From the NCBI RefSeq assembly GCF_001625695.1, contig NZ_AUXY01000046.1:62001-126000 (forward strand): a stretch of 64,000 nucleotides of DNA, in the 5' to 3' direction. The translations under genes were made by a program, and so were the position numbers. The first letter of the stretch is position 1, and every line of letters begins with the position of its first letter. Positions 45,330 to 55,957 of this stretch are shown piece after piece. The notes beneath the pieces were generated by a model. The model saw nothing but the letters and a program-made list of their open reading frames with translations, was not told the DNA's origin and did not search any database. The DNA is from Pseudoalteromonas luteoviolacea H33-S. Lineage in GTDB: Bacteria; Pseudomonadota; Gammaproteobacteria; Enterobacterales; Alteromonadaceae.

Positions 45330-48300
45330 TTAGTTAGTTAGATACGCAGTGATATGCTCTGAAATTTGCTCAGTGCCCGCAGTATCATGCATTGTGAAGT
45401 GACTACCCACTATCTCAAAAGACACTACTTTTGTTGAAACCTCTTGCCAACCGGATCGCAAGCTGTCGCCCTGTCCTGCAAGACGCTCTGCAGCGCTGAA
45501 GTAAAGGATTTCCTTATTCAAGGCATTTGCTTGATACGCTGATAGCGCACTGAGGTTGGCACGATAGATAGGCAACAATTGCGCTATTTCATCAGGACCG
45601 AGTGGATTTTTGGCCTGTGCAAGACGTGCTCGCAACACAGCGCAGCGGCGCTCAGGTTCAATATCTTGAAGCTCGGCAAATACAGCCTCTCTGAGCTCAC
45701 CAGTTTCAGCCAGCAGGTGCAATAAGACCTCATCATCTTTAGGGGCTTGATGGTTTGTACTCAGGCTTGGCAAAGTTGAATCAGCTATCGCAATCATGCC
45801 GACTTCGCGCCCATCAGCAAGTAGCTGGTGCGCTATTTCAAATGCAATAACGCCGCCCATCGACCAACCATACAAGTGATAAGGACCTGCTGGGTAACGT
45901 GTAATAATCTCCTTCACATACTGTGCAGCCATCATTTTAATATCATCGAGCGGCTCAGCTTCGCCCTCCAAGCCTAAAGCCTGTACACCATAAATACTGC
46001 GCGATGTCCCAAGTGATTCAGCCAAAGCTTGGTAGCAAAATACACTGCCGCCCACCGGATGAATACAAAACAGTGGCGCCTCTGAGCCACCACTTTGCAG
46101 CGGCACCAGCAGGCTCTCTTGCCAATGCTTATTCTCTTGGATTGCCAGCGCCAAGGTACTTGGAGTCGGGTGTTGAAATAGCACACTGAGCGGCACGTCA
46201 ATACCAAGCCTTGTTCGTAGTATAGATAGCAGTCGCATTGATAAGATTGAGTGGCCGCCTAGGTCAAAAAAGTTATCGTGAATACCAACCCGTGATGTAC
46301 CAAGTAACTCAGCAAATGTCTCACATAAATCCGCTTCCAAACTGTTGCGCGGCGCACTGTACGATGGGCTTGTGTCGCACAGCTGCGCGTCGGGTACGGT
46401 TAATGCGCGTCGGTCAATTTTGCCACTGGGCGTCAGTGGTAAAGTATCCACAAAGACAAAGCGCGTTGGGATCATCCAACCAGGTAACAACGCGCGTAAA
46501 TGTGATTTAAAATCATATAGTTGCGGCGGATCACCGGCCATATCATCTAACCTAACCCAAGCAACTAGCTGCTTACTCTCACCTTCTCCCCAGGCATCAA
46601 CCACCACAGCTTTAACCAAAGCATGTGATAGCAATGCACTTTCAACTTCGCCACACTCAATTCGAAAACCGCGTACTTTAACCTGTGTATCTACTCGGCC
46701 CAGATATTCGAGTGTGCCATCGGATAACTGTCGACAAAGATCGCCAGTGCGATAACAAGGTGTTTCACTCTCGCTGTTCAGCGGATCGGTAATAAATCGT
46801 TGCGCGTTAAGTTCAGGCCTATTCAGATAACCTCGAGTAACCCCAGCTCCACCAACATACAGCTCTCCAGGGATACCAACAGGCACAGGCTGTCCCCATT
46901 GATCTAAGATATAGACGTGTAAATCTGAGATAGGCATGCCAATGTTGCTTGAGGTATTCTCTGCATCTTGTGGCTGTAACACATGCAAAGTCACATGCAC
47001 CGTCGTTTCCGTAATCCCATACATGTTTACCAGCGTTGGTCCCCGCTCACCGCGATGTGTATACCAAGGTTTTAAGCGTGCTGGCGCGAGCGCCTCACCG
47101 CCAAAAATGACCCAACGCAGTGCCAGCGATGCTCGTTGCGGTGCACTTAACGTTTGCTCATACTCTATCAACTGATAAAAAGCAGACGGCGTTTGGTTTA
47201 AAACTCTTACTCGCTTTTCTTTCAATAGCTGATAAAACAATGCCGGTGTTCGAGTCGCCGTATAGGGCACAATAACCAGCGAACCACCATAGATAAGCGC
47301 CCCCCAGATCTCCCACACTGAGAAGTCAAAAGCATGTGAGTGAAACAATGTCCAAACGTCATCACGACCAAATTGATAGGTTGATTGGGTAGAGTCAAAA
47401 AGCCGAACAATGTTGCGATGCTCAACACACACGCCTTTTGGCTTACCCGTACTCCCCGAGGTATAAATGATATAAGCAAGGTTATTTGAACCACAGAGCG
47501 GCTCTGGATTTTCGGTGCACTCTTTTGCTATCGCTGCTGAGGACATATCTAACGTCTGCACCTCACACTTTGGCAAACGCGCTTGTGTCGCCTCATGGCA
47601 CAGTAATACTTGAAGATCGGCATCCTCGACCATAAAACTCAGGCGGTCTGCCGGATATTCAGGATCAAGGGGAACATAAGCACCACCCGCTTTGAGGATT
47701 GCCAAAATACCAACCACAATGTCGATTGAGCGCTCAACAAACAAGCCAACCAACACATCTGGGCCGACGCCCTTGCGGCGTAAATGATGTGCCAAGCGAT
47801 TAGCCCGCACATTGAGTTCACCATAACTCAGCTGCTGCGTTTCAAAGATCACCGCCGTTGCATCTGGGTTGCTTGCTGCATGTTGTTCAAACAAGGTGTG
47901 GGCACATGTTGTCCTTGGCACATGCTCACTGCTGACAGATGGCTTTTTCACCCACATTTGTTGCTCAGACTCCGTCAGCAAAGGGAGCTGTGCAATCGAT
48001 GTGTGTGGCTCATGTACCACCGCCTGTAAAATCACTTCAAAATGACCCAGCATGCGCTGGATCCTGTCCTCATCAAACAGTGCCACATTATATCTAAACA
48101 TGCCTGATAAAGACTGCCCAGCCACATCCAATACATCAAGGCTCAAGTCAAACTGGCCTTCTTGCTGAGGCATTTTAAAGGGCTCAAGTGTCAGCCCAGC
48201 ACTGTGAATAGTTTGACTTTTACTGCTACTCGTCGCCGAATAAGCGGGCGATAACACATGGCCTTGCTGCGGTTGTTGAAGGTTAAATTCCACCTGAAAA

Positions 48301-49589
48301 AGTGGAAACCTATCGCTCTCTCTTTGCAGCGCTAAACGCTCAATTAATAACAGCGACGGGTAATCTTGATGCGCCAACGCCTCTAACGTCGTATGCTGCA
48401 TGTGTGTCAAAAATGAGGCAAAACTTTGCTGTGGTTCTAGTTTTCCACGCAGTACAATAAAATTAAAAAAGCAGCCGCAAATATCTTTAAATTCATCAAG
48501 GCTGCGACCCGCCGCCGCTGATCCAACCCAAATATCTTGTTGCCCAGTATAGCGATGCAAGAGTACTTGAAAACAAGCCAACAGCACCACGTATAAGGTG
48601 CTGCCAGTACCATTCACATACGTTTTCAGCTGTTCCGTCAAGGCTTTTGACAGAGTAAAATTAACGGAAGCACCTATATTTAGCTGCTGCGCTGAACGAG
48701 CTCTGTCCGCCGGTAAATCAAGGGGCGCTGGCGGATCGGACAACTGCTTTTGCCAATAAGACCAAAGACGTTCTCCTGCATTACTGGAGAACAGCGCATT
48801 TTGCCAACTGACATAATCTTGATAACACCAAGGTAAAGGCGATAGGTCTGAAGGACGATGTCCCTTTATAGACTCATATAAAGATAAAAACTCAGACATT
48901 AAATTCCATAACGACCAACCATCAAACACAATATGGTGGATGGTCATTAATAAGACATGCTTGTCCTCTGCTTGAGTGATTAAATGCGCTCGAAATAATG
49001 GACCTTCTTCTAAGTCAAACGGACGCAAATAAGCCTCCCTGACTTTTTTAAACACGCCCTCTTCACTGTCTTTGTCAGCAACTTGTAACGTTAATTCGAC
49101 CCCTTGATGAGCATGAACCTTTTGCATTGCTTGCCCATCTTGCTCAAAAAATGTGGTTCGCAGCGATGGATGCCTATCTGACAATGCTTGCAGTGCTGAC
49201 TGAAGTACTCCAGTGTCCAATTTAGACAAAATGCGCCACGGCATGGCCACATTATATGCCGGGCTTTTTGGCGCATTTTGGTATAAAAACCAAAATGCCT
49301 GTTGCCCATAAGACAGCTCAAAAATCGACGTCCGATCACACCGTTGCAATGCAGGCAATTGCAAATAGCCGCCTGCGTGATCTGGCTCTGGTTGGCTAAT
49401 CGCTGCACTTGGTGGCCGCATCAAATAAGTGAGAATATCCCCCTTATTGGCCTTTAACTGCGCCTTCAAAGCGGGTGAGATCCCCGCCGTTGAGGTACGC
49501 ACTTTTAACTTGCCATCTTCAACCCAAATCCGACAGCCAATTTCCTTGAGATCAGCAAGTAGTGAACGAACCGTTTCCGCCGCACTCAT
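45330..49589 (-). CDS. Terminating NRPS: docking-C-A(Thr)-PCP-TE
   Basis: The 1419-residue protein opens with a TubC-type N-terminal docking domain (about 1-55; LKEIGCRIWVEDGKLKVR...KGDILTYL). A condensation domain with HHIVFDGWS (about 218) follows, then an adenylation domain (about 560-1050). Its pocket residues read D-F-W-N-I-G-M-V-H by alignment to GrsA positions 235, 236, 239, 278, 299, 301, 322, 330, 331, the standard threonine code. A PCP with FDLGGHS (Ser about 1111) and a C-terminal thioesterase with GWSMG (about 1243) complete it. It condenses threonine with the polyketide intermediate and releases the chain, by hydrolysis or by ring closure. Its ATG overlaps the preceding PKS stop by 4 bp (ATGA). 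No epimerase is present, so L-Thr is expected. Confidence 0.92.
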   Translation of the reverse strand: MSAAETVRSLLADLKEIGCRIWVEDGKLKVRTSTAGISPALKAQLKANKGDILTYLMRPPSAAISQPEPDHAGGYLQLPALQRCDRTSIFELSYGQQAFWFLYQNAPKSPAYNVAMPWRILSKLDTGVLQSALQALSDRHPSLRTTFFEQDGQAMQKVHAHQGVELTLQVADKDSEEGVFKKVREAYLRPFDLEEGPLFRAHLITQAEDKHVLLMTIHHIVFDGWSLWNLMSEFLSLYESIKGHRPSDLSPLPWCYQDYVSWQNALFSSNAGERLWSYWQKQLSDPPAPLDLPADRARSAQQLNIGASVNFTLSKALTEQLKTYVNGTGSTLYVVLLACFQVLLHRYTGQQDIWVGSAAAGRSLDEFKDICGCFFNFIVLRGKLEPQQSFASFLTHMQHTTLEALAHQDYPSLLLIERLALQRESDRFPLFQVEFNLQQPQQGHVLSPAYSATSSSKSQTIHSAGLTLEPFKMPQQEGQFDLSLDVLDVAGQSLSGMFRYNVALFDEDRIQRMLGHFEVILQAVVHEPHTSIAQLPLLTESEQQMWVKKPSVSSEHVPRTTCAHTLFEQHAASNPDATAVIFETQQLSYGELNVRANRLAHHLRRKGVGPDVLVGLFVERSIDIVVGILAILKAGGAYVPLDPEYPADRLSFMVEDADLQVLLCHEATQARLPKCEVQTLDMSSAAIAKECTENPEPLCGSNNLAYIIYTSGSTGKPKGVCVEHRNIVRLFDSTQSTYQFGRDDVWTLFHSHAFDFSVWEIWGALIYGGSLVIVPYTATRTPALFYQLLKEKRVRVLNQTPSAFYQLIEYEQTLSAPQRASLALRWVIFGGEALAPARLKPWYTHRGERGPTLVNMYGITETTVHVTLHVLQPQDAENTSSNIGMPISDLHVYILDQWGQPVPVGIPGELYVGGAGVTRGYLNRPELNAQRFITDPLNSESETPCYRTGDLCRQLSDGTLEYLGRVDTQVKVRGFRIECGEVESALLSHALVKAVVVDAWGEGESKQLVAWVRLDDMAGDPPQLYDFKSHLRALLPGWMIPTRFVFVDTLPLTPSGKIDRRALTVPDAQLCDTSPSYSAPRNSLEADLCETFAELLGTSRVGIHDNFFDLGGHSILSMRLLSILRTRLGIDVPLSVLFQHPTPSTLALAIQENKHWQESLLVPLQSGGSEAPLFCIHPVGGSVFCYQALAESLGTSRSIYGVQALGLEGEAEPLDDIKMMAAQYVKEIITRYPAGPYHLYGWSMGGVIAFEIAHQLLADGREVGMIAIADSTLPSLSTNHQAPKDDEVLLHLLAETGELREAVFAELQDIEPERRCAVLRARLAQAKNPLGPDEIAQLLPIYRANLSALSAYQANALNKEILYFSAAERLAGQGDSLRSGWQEVSTKVVSFEIVGSHFTMHDTAGTEQISEHITAYLTN

Positions 49590-52500
49590 AGCTCAAACTC
49601 CTCTTCACCCACTTGCAACGCCTCTGTGGGTTTAACATTAACCCCTTGCCGAGGATCTAGCTCTGATGCCAAGTCTAATACAGTGGTGCCTGCTTTCATG
49701 ATTTGCGCCATGGATAGCTCAGCTCCCAGTTCTGAGCGGATCCGATTTCGCAGCTCAATCGTCATCAAAGAATCAAGCGCCATACTATTTAGCGGCTGTT
49801 GAACATCAATTTGCCTTGCGGTCATGCCAAGCACTGCACTCAATTTATTACGAATAAACTCAGTCAATATGGGGGCGTACTCGTCATCACTGGCTTGCGC
49901 TAATTGCTGTTTAATCCCAAGCGTATTAGCCACAGGCACGTCATCCGAAGCCAATACAGATAGAAAATGAGGTACTTTAGGTAACTGACTGAAGAAACGG
50001 GTCCAATTTACTGGCAAAACGCCAACTTGTGCATGATGGGCTTGGTGCAACAAGCTTGTTAACTGAGCCATGCCTTGCTCAGGTGCAATTGGGGTCACCC
50101 CCATGGCATGCAAGCGACTTTGCTCTCGTTCGTGACCGGGCATTCTGGCTGCCATCCCGATACTGGCCCAAGGGCCCCAGTTTATTGACAATGCAGGTAA
50201 GCCCATTTGTCTGCGGTAGTGAGCCAAGCTATCCATAAAGGCATTGGCACTTGCATAGTTTGCCTGTCCAGCTGATCCCAACAGAGAAACCGTTGAAGAA
50301 AAGCACACAAAAAAGTCCAACGCGCTATTTTTTGTCAATGTATGAAGGTGCCAGCTGCCTAAAACTTTAGGTGCCATCACGCGCTCAAAACGCGCCTTAT
50401 CTTGTTGCACTAGCACGCCATCATCCAACAGCCCAGCCGCATGAATAACGCCTTTTAATGCCGGCATGTCTGCGTCTATCTGGTTAAATATATCGGTTAC
50501 TTGGGCTTCATTGGCAACGTCTGCCCTGATAACACGAACCTGCACGCCAGTCGCTTGCAACTGCGCAATCACATTTGCGGCTTGTTCCGTCGGTGCGCGT
50601 CTTGCAGTTAAAACAAGATGGCGAGCGCCTTGCTTCGCTAGCAGTGTGGCGACTTCTAATCCTAAATCACCCAGTCCACCAGTGATAAGATAAGTCGCAT
50701 CTTGGCACACAGGTGTCTGATTTTCCTCACTTGAAGGCACAGTCAAAATGACTTTTCCACTGTGTCTTGCCTGCTGCATGTAGCGGAACGCATTAATTGC
50801 ATGGCTAATTGGAAAAGCTCTGAATGGCAGAGGCTTAAGCTCACCTTGCTTAAATAGCCACATGAGCTTTTTCATCATGCCTTGAACTAAATCTGGCTGG
50901 TCTTGACCCAATTGCGCTAGGTTTATCCGATGGTATGCCAATTCAGGGTTAAATGCCTGAACCTGCTCAGGCAGCCATGTATTGACCACTGAGATCTCTA
51001 AAAAGCGTCCACCCGTTCGCAATACTGATAAGCTTTTTGGAATAAAGTCATCTGAAGTCAATGAATTTAAAACTACATCTACCCCTTCCCCATGGGTCAC
51101 TGCCATGATCTGCTCGGCAAATTCTGTGGTACGAGAATGCATGATGTATTGAACGCCCATCGCTTCAAGTTGCGGCCATTTACTGGGACTTGCGGTGGCA
51201 AATACCTCTGCACCTACAAGCTGCGCAATTTGTATCGCCGCCATACCAACGCCACCGGAACCCGCATGGATCAGCACTCGCTCCCCTTTAGACAATTTGG
51301 CAAGTTCGTTCAGTGCATACCAAGCAGTTAAGAACACCACAGGGATAGTCGCTGCGGCTTCAAAGCTAAGCTGCTCAGGTTTGGCCACCACTTCACTTGC
51401 GTCAACCAGCACGTACCTGCTGAAGCTATCCGGTGCTGCTGCAATGACGGCATCCCCGACATTAAACTCTGTGACACCTTCGCCAACAGCCACGATTTCG
51501 CCCGCGCACTCTCCACCAAACGGGGGACTGCCCGGATACATGCCTAATGCATTGAGCACATCTCTAAAATTTAGGCCCGCAGCACGCACTTGGATCTCAA
51601 CTTGGCCTTGTTTTGGTGCTGGGCGAGAGACATTCACAAGCGCCAGCGCATCGAGCGCACCTTTTTCAGCCATCTGCATATTAAATGCGCCTTGAGGCAA
51701 ATCTAGCTCATCTTTTACTCCCTTTGGATCATGCTGTACCAACCTCGCGACAAAGCGATCATGACCATGTAAAGCAATTTGATCTTCACTATTATCCGCG
51801 CCAAGTTCAGCATATAAAGGCCCAATGTCATCAATTTGGCTCAGGTCAACACATGTACAGGCCAACTCTGGATGCTCCATCGCGATCACCTTGCCTAAGC
51901 CCCACAGAGGCGCTTGCGCTACGGCTATCTCTGAGATATTGGCACCAGTACTGACCGCATTGTGAGTCACCAGCCACAGCTTGCTCGACCAGCCCAGTTC
52001 AGCCATTGCCTGTACCAAGTGTAAGGTACCTGCACAGACAAGATCTTGTGCTTGCAGCAATGATTGTTGGCATAACTCGTCAGAATCAGGGGCGCCTAAG
52101 CTCCACAAGTTAATCACCGCCACAGGCGCGCTAGATTGCTCGGTGTAATAGTGATTTAAAAGCTGTTTAAATTCAGTTGGATCGGATGGGTTCACTGATA
52201 ATTTAGCATCACTTTGAATACTCTCACTTTGGGCACTATCAGCTCGGCTACCCGTGCTGGCATAAACCAACACACAAGATTTACCCTCTTGTTCTAGTTT
52301 GTCTGCTAGTTTTTTCCCTGTGCCCTGTTTATCCGCCAATATCAACCAAGTACCTTGGCCAATATTATTAAGGTGAACTTTAGAAATGAGCTGTTGTTGT
52401 TGCCACTCTATCTGATAAAAGTCGTTCGACTGGTTTTTAAAGTGGTGCATCACTGTCGCGTCAGCCACACGGCCAATTTTAAATCCGGTGACTTCAGCAA

Positions 52501-55500
52501 CCAATTTACCTTGGCTATCAAATAAGGCGATATCCGTGATCACTTGATCATCACTTTGCTCAATCAAACGCACAAAGCTCCATAGCTGTTGCACGCCTTG
52601 CTGATGAACCGTCAATGCATCCAAGCCGATCGGCATAAAAGTCCCTTCAGAAGGCTTGGCAACGGCAGCACCTAAGATTTGAATACAAGCATCAAACAGG
52701 GCTGGATGAAGATGATAGTGAGAGAGTTCATTGGTGGTGATACATTCGGGCAATTGAACGTGTGCCAAGGACATTGAGTTGCCTTTTTGCAACTGCGTGA
52801 TGCCACGAAAACTTGGTCCATAATAAACACCGCGCTCACCGGCCATACTGTAATGTTCATCAACACTTAACTCAACAGGGCATTGAGCTTGTAATTCCGC
52901 TGACGTCACTACACGTGGCGAAGAGGTTGGCACGCTCGCGGCGAGTTTCCCTGATGCATGTACCTGCCATACTGATCCATCTTGTTGGCTCAATATTTTA
53001 AACTCATAGCCATGCTCACTCGGGCTTAAAACCACTTGCATGATCTGAGAACCTGTCTGCTCCAAGATCAGAGCTTGCTCAAACCTAATGTCTTGTATAT
53101 GCAGTGTGTCCTGTGCAGCAGTCACCGCTTTACCCGCAGCCATGGCCATCTCAAGGTAACCCGTCGCAGGAAATACCATGGCATCAAAAAAGCGATGCTC
53201 ACTCAGCCAAGTCGTTACCGACACATCCACTTCAGACTCAAAGTAAATCTTATCTGAGTCAGCCAAACGCAGCTTTTTGCCCAGTAAAGGGTGCAGTTTA
53301 GGATCTTGGTAAGTGCGTGGCTTTGAGGTCTTTTTTTCAACCCAGTGGCGTTCACGCTGAAACGGATAGGTCGGCAGGTGCACTTTACTTCGCGCATAAT
53401 CAGCATCAACTGCGAGCCAATCAACCTCGCCTCCTTGGTTGTGCCACTGCCCTAGGCTTTCTAACAATTGCTGCCAATCAGGCTTGTTATCTCGCAAGCT
53501 TGGGAGCTGAATAATCTCGGTATCATCCGCTAAACACTGCCTTGCCATGCCAAGCAGAACAGGCTTTGGACCGACTTCCAGTAACACCTGAATACCCTGT
53601 TTTTGCAGTGTCTCGACACCCGCAGCAAAGCGCACCGGTTGGCGCACCTGTTTCACCCAATAAGCAGCTGAGCAAAGCGCTTCACCACTCATATCTCCAC
53701 TAACCGTCGAGCAAATGGGTAGCTTAGGCTTCGCATAACTAACCGCCGTTGCGACCTTTTCAAACTCATCTAACATGGGCGTCATCATCACAGAATGAAA
53801 AGCATGAGACACGGCCAGTTTTTTACCTTGGATCCCTTGCTCAGATAAGCCCGCAGCAAGCTGCTCAATCGCATCTGATCCTCCTGAGAGCACCACACTT
53901 TGCGGGCCATTTATCGCCGCAATTGAGAGCGCATTGCTATCAGCAATCAAGGATTGCGCTTTGGCCTCGCTGATTGGCAATGCCAACATTTCACCGCCAA
54001 GGCACAGCATGTGCATCAAACGACCTCGCGCTGCGATAAGTGTTAACGCATCTTCTAAACTGAATACACCTGCAATACACGCTGCGACGTATTCACCCAC
54101 ACTGTGTCCCATCAAGACATCTGGCTTTACACCCCATGACTGCCATAGCTTCGCGAGGGCATACTCAATGCAAAATAATACAGGCTGCGTATACACCGTC
54201 TGATTGATGTCAGTTGGCGCCTCACTTTGCTCATAAAGTAGTTTCAGTAACGGCACATTTAATGGACGCAAAATTGCATCGCACCGCATCAGTGTATTTC
54301 TAAACAACGGCTGCGTTTCAAACAGCGTGCGACCCATACCAAAATATTGTGCGCCTTGGCCGGTAAATAAAAAGGCCGTTTTTGGTGCGGCTTCTGTGGC
54401 AATACCTTGCTGGTACTGATGGCTTCGCAATTGGGCTTGAGCCTCACTAATAGAGCCTGCAACCAAGCTTAAGCGATGTGCAAAGTGGCTCCGCCCTTGT
54501 GCAGCGCTATAGCAAACATCCGCAAAATCTGACTGTGGATTTTCAGTAAACCAACTGTCATATGACGCGATAAGGGCATTCAAGGCCGGTGCGGTTTTAG
54601 CCGACAACGTCAATAAATGTTGCGGGCGCTGCGCATTGACTTCAGGTGCTTGACCGACAATATTCGGCGCTTCTTCAAGGATGACATGGGCATTGGTGCC
54701 GCCAATGCCAAACGAGCTCACCCCGGCACGGCGGGGCTCATCTTCACTTTGCCAATCTGCCAATTCGGTATTCACGTAAAACGGGCTATTGGCAAAATCA
54801 ATATTGGGATTGGGTGACTGGTAATGCAAACTGGGTGGAATTTGTCGGTTTTTCAGCGCCAGCACGGTTTTAATTAACCCTGCTACGCCCGCTGCTGCAT
54901 CGAGGTGGCCAAAATTAGATTTCACTGTGCCAATTGGGCAAAACCCGACTTTGTCAGTCGATTCTCTAAATACACGAGTCAGTGCGGCGATTTCAATAGG
55001 ATCGCCAAACGCGGTCGCAGTGCCGTGTGCTTCAATATAAGAAATGGACTCTGGTTCAACATCAGCAATGGCCTGTGCTTCCATCACCACCGCCGCTTGC
55101 CCTTCGGCACTGGGCGCTGTGTACCCTACTTTTTGCGCACCATCATTGTTGATGGCAGAGCCTTTAATAACAGCGTGAATGGTATCCCCATCCGCCATTG
55201 CTTCTGTTAATGGCTTTAACACCACAATGCCTGCGCCATTCCCAAATAAGGTGCCTTTAGAGTCCGCATCAAAACTGCGGCAATGTCCATCAGGAGAGAA
55301 GATCATGTCCTCCTGATAGAGATAACCGCTTTTTGCAAAGTTGCGAATAGCCACGCCACCAGCAAGGGCAACGTCACATTCACCATTGAGCAGATTCTGA
55401 CACGCCATATGAATCGCAACTAAGGCACTAGAACAGGCAGATTGAATAGTGACAGCCGGTCCTCTCAAATCTAGCTTGTATGCGATGCGAGTACTCAAGT

Positions 55501-55957
55501 AATCTTTTTCGTTACCTGCCAGTCCAGCTAGCCCGACATCCTCTGGCGTGAGGTGGTCAAAAAAGTAGCTATTAAGTGCAGCGCCTGCATAAACACCAAC
55601 CACTTCCTCTGTCTCACCCGCTTTAAAACCTGCGTCTTCTAATGCCTCCCACGCACACTCCAAAAAGATCCGCTGCTGCGGATCCATGATCTGCGCTTCT
55701 TTGGGGGCAAAACCAAAAAAGTCGGCATCAAACATATCGACATCAAAAGGCGTTGGGCTTGCTTTCACATAGTTAGGCATCGCCAGCAGATCAGGATCAA
55801 CGCCCGCATCTAATAGTTCTTGATCAGAGAAAAAAGAAACAGACTCCTTCCCCTCTCTGAGATTTTCCCAAAACGTCTTTATATTTGGCGCTCCTGGGAA
55901 GCGACAAGACATACCAATAATCGCAATATCAGACTCATGAGGTAAATGCGCGCCCAT
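49586..55957 (-). CDS. Fully reducing modular type I PKS: KS-AT-DH-ER-KR-ACP
   Basis: The 2123-residue protein has KS (about 9-430; catalytic Cys in QSACSSA, His in EAHGTATAFGD and KSNFGH), AT (about 530-840; GHSVGEY, with HAFH pointing to malonyl-CoA), DH (about 890-1180; HRFFDAMVFP, in which the usual Gly is Asp, and HPALFDACIQ), ER (about 1440-1750; HAGSGGVGMAA), KR (about 1755-1940; GGLGDLGLE with an LDD motif of B-type) and ACP (ALDSL, about 2055). It should extend the thiazole intermediate by one malonate and reduce it to a saturated methylene pair if DH is active. It starts with TGATG coupling to the upstream NRPS and ends in an acidic tail, EEEFEL, suited to dock to the TubC domain that follows. 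Confidence 0.93.
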   Translation of the reverse strand: MGAHLPHESDIAIIGMSCRFPGAPNIKTFWENLREGKESVSFFSDQELLDAGVDPDLLAMPNYVKASPTPFDVDMFDADFFGFAPKEAQIMDPQQRIFLECAWEALEDAGFKAGETEEVVGVYAGAALNSYFFDHLTPEDVGLAGLAGNEKDYLSTRIAYKLDLRGPAVTIQSACSSALVAIHMACQNLLNGECDVALAGGVAIRNFAKSGYLYQEDMIFSPDGHCRSFDADSKGTLFGNGAGIVVLKPLTEAMADGDTIHAVIKGSAINNDGAQKVGYTAPSAEGQAAVVMEAQAIADVEPESISYIEAHGTATAFGDPIEIAALTRVFRESTDKVGFCPIGTVKSNFGHLDAAAGVAGLIKTVLALKNRQIPPSLHYQSPNPNIDFANSPFYVNTELADWQSEDEPRRAGVSSFGIGGTNAHVILEEAPNIVGQAPEVNAQRPQHLLTLSAKTAPALNALIASYDSWFTENPQSDFADVCYSAAQGRSHFAHRLSLVAGSISEAQAQLRSHQYQQGIATEAAPKTAFLFTGQGAQYFGMGRTLFETQPLFRNTLMRCDAILRPLNVPLLKLLYEQSEAPTDINQTVYTQPVLFCIEYALAKLWQSWGVKPDVLMGHSVGEYVAACIAGVFSLEDALTLIAARGRLMHMLCLGGEMLALPISEAKAQSLIADSNALSIAAINGPQSVVLSGGSDAIEQLAAGLSEQGIQGKKLAVSHAFHSVMMTPMLDEFEKVATAVSYAKPKLPICSTVSGDMSGEALCSAAYWVKQVRQPVRFAAGVETLQKQGIQVLLEVGPKPVLLGMARQCLADDTEIIQLPSLRDNKPDWQQLLESLGQWHNQGGEVDWLAVDADYARSKVHLPTYPFQRERHWVEKKTSKPRTYQDPKLHPLLGKKLRLADSDKIYFESEVDVSVTTWLSEHRFFDAMVFPATGYLEMAMAAGKAVTAAQDTLHIQDIRFEQALILEQTGSQIMQVVLSPSEHGYEFKILSQQDGSVWQVHASGKLAASVPTSSPRVVTSAELQAQCPVELSVDEHYSMAGERGVYYGPSFRGITQLQKGNSMSLAHVQLPECITTNELSHYHLHPALFDACIQILGAAVAKPSEGTFMPIGLDALTVHQQGVQQLWSFVRLIEQSDDQVITDIALFDSQGKLVAEVTGFKIGRVADATVMHHFKNQSNDFYQIEWQQQQLISKVHLNNIGQGTWLILADKQGTGKKLADKLEQEGKSCVLVYASTGSRADSAQSESIQSDAKLSVNPSDPTEFKQLLNHYYTEQSSAPVAVINLWSLGAPDSDELCQQSLLQAQDLVCAGTLHLVQAMAELGWSSKLWLVTHNAVSTGANISEIAVAQAPLWGLGKVIAMEHPELACTCVDLSQIDDIGPLYAELGADNSEDQIALHGHDRFVARLVQHDPKGVKDELDLPQGAFNMQMAEKGALDALALVNVSRPAPKQGQVEIQVRAAGLNFRDVLNALGMYPGSPPFGGECAGEIVAVGEGVTEFNVGDAVIAAAPDSFSRYVLVDASEVVAKPEQLSFEAAATIPVVFLTAWYALNELAKLSKGERVLIHAGSGGVGMAAIQIAQLVGAEVFATASPSKWPQLEAMGVQYIMHSRTTEFAEQIMAVTHGEGVDVVLNSLTSDDFIPKSLSVLRTGGRFLEISVVNTWLPEQVQAFNPELAYHRINLAQLGQDQPDLVQGMMKKLMWLFKQGELKPLPFRAFPISHAINAFRYMQQARHSGKVILTVPSSEENQTPVCQDATYLITGGLGDLGLEVATLLAKQGARHLVLTARRAPTEQAANVIAQLQATGVQVRVIRADVANEAQVTDIFNQIDADMPALKGVIHAAGLLDDGVLVQQDKARFERVMAPKVLGSWHLHTLTKNSALDFFVCFSSTVSLLGSAGQANYASANAFMDSLAHYRRQMGLPALSINWGPWASIGMAARMPGHEREQSRLHAMGVTPIAPEQGMAQLTSLLHQAHHAQVGVLPVNWTRFFSQLPKVPHFLSVLASDDVPVANTLGIKQQLAQASDDEYAPILTEFIRNKLSAVLGMTARQIDVQQPLNSMALDSLMTIELRNRIRSELGAELSMAQIMKAGTTVLDLASELDPRQGVNVKPTEALQVGEEEFEL

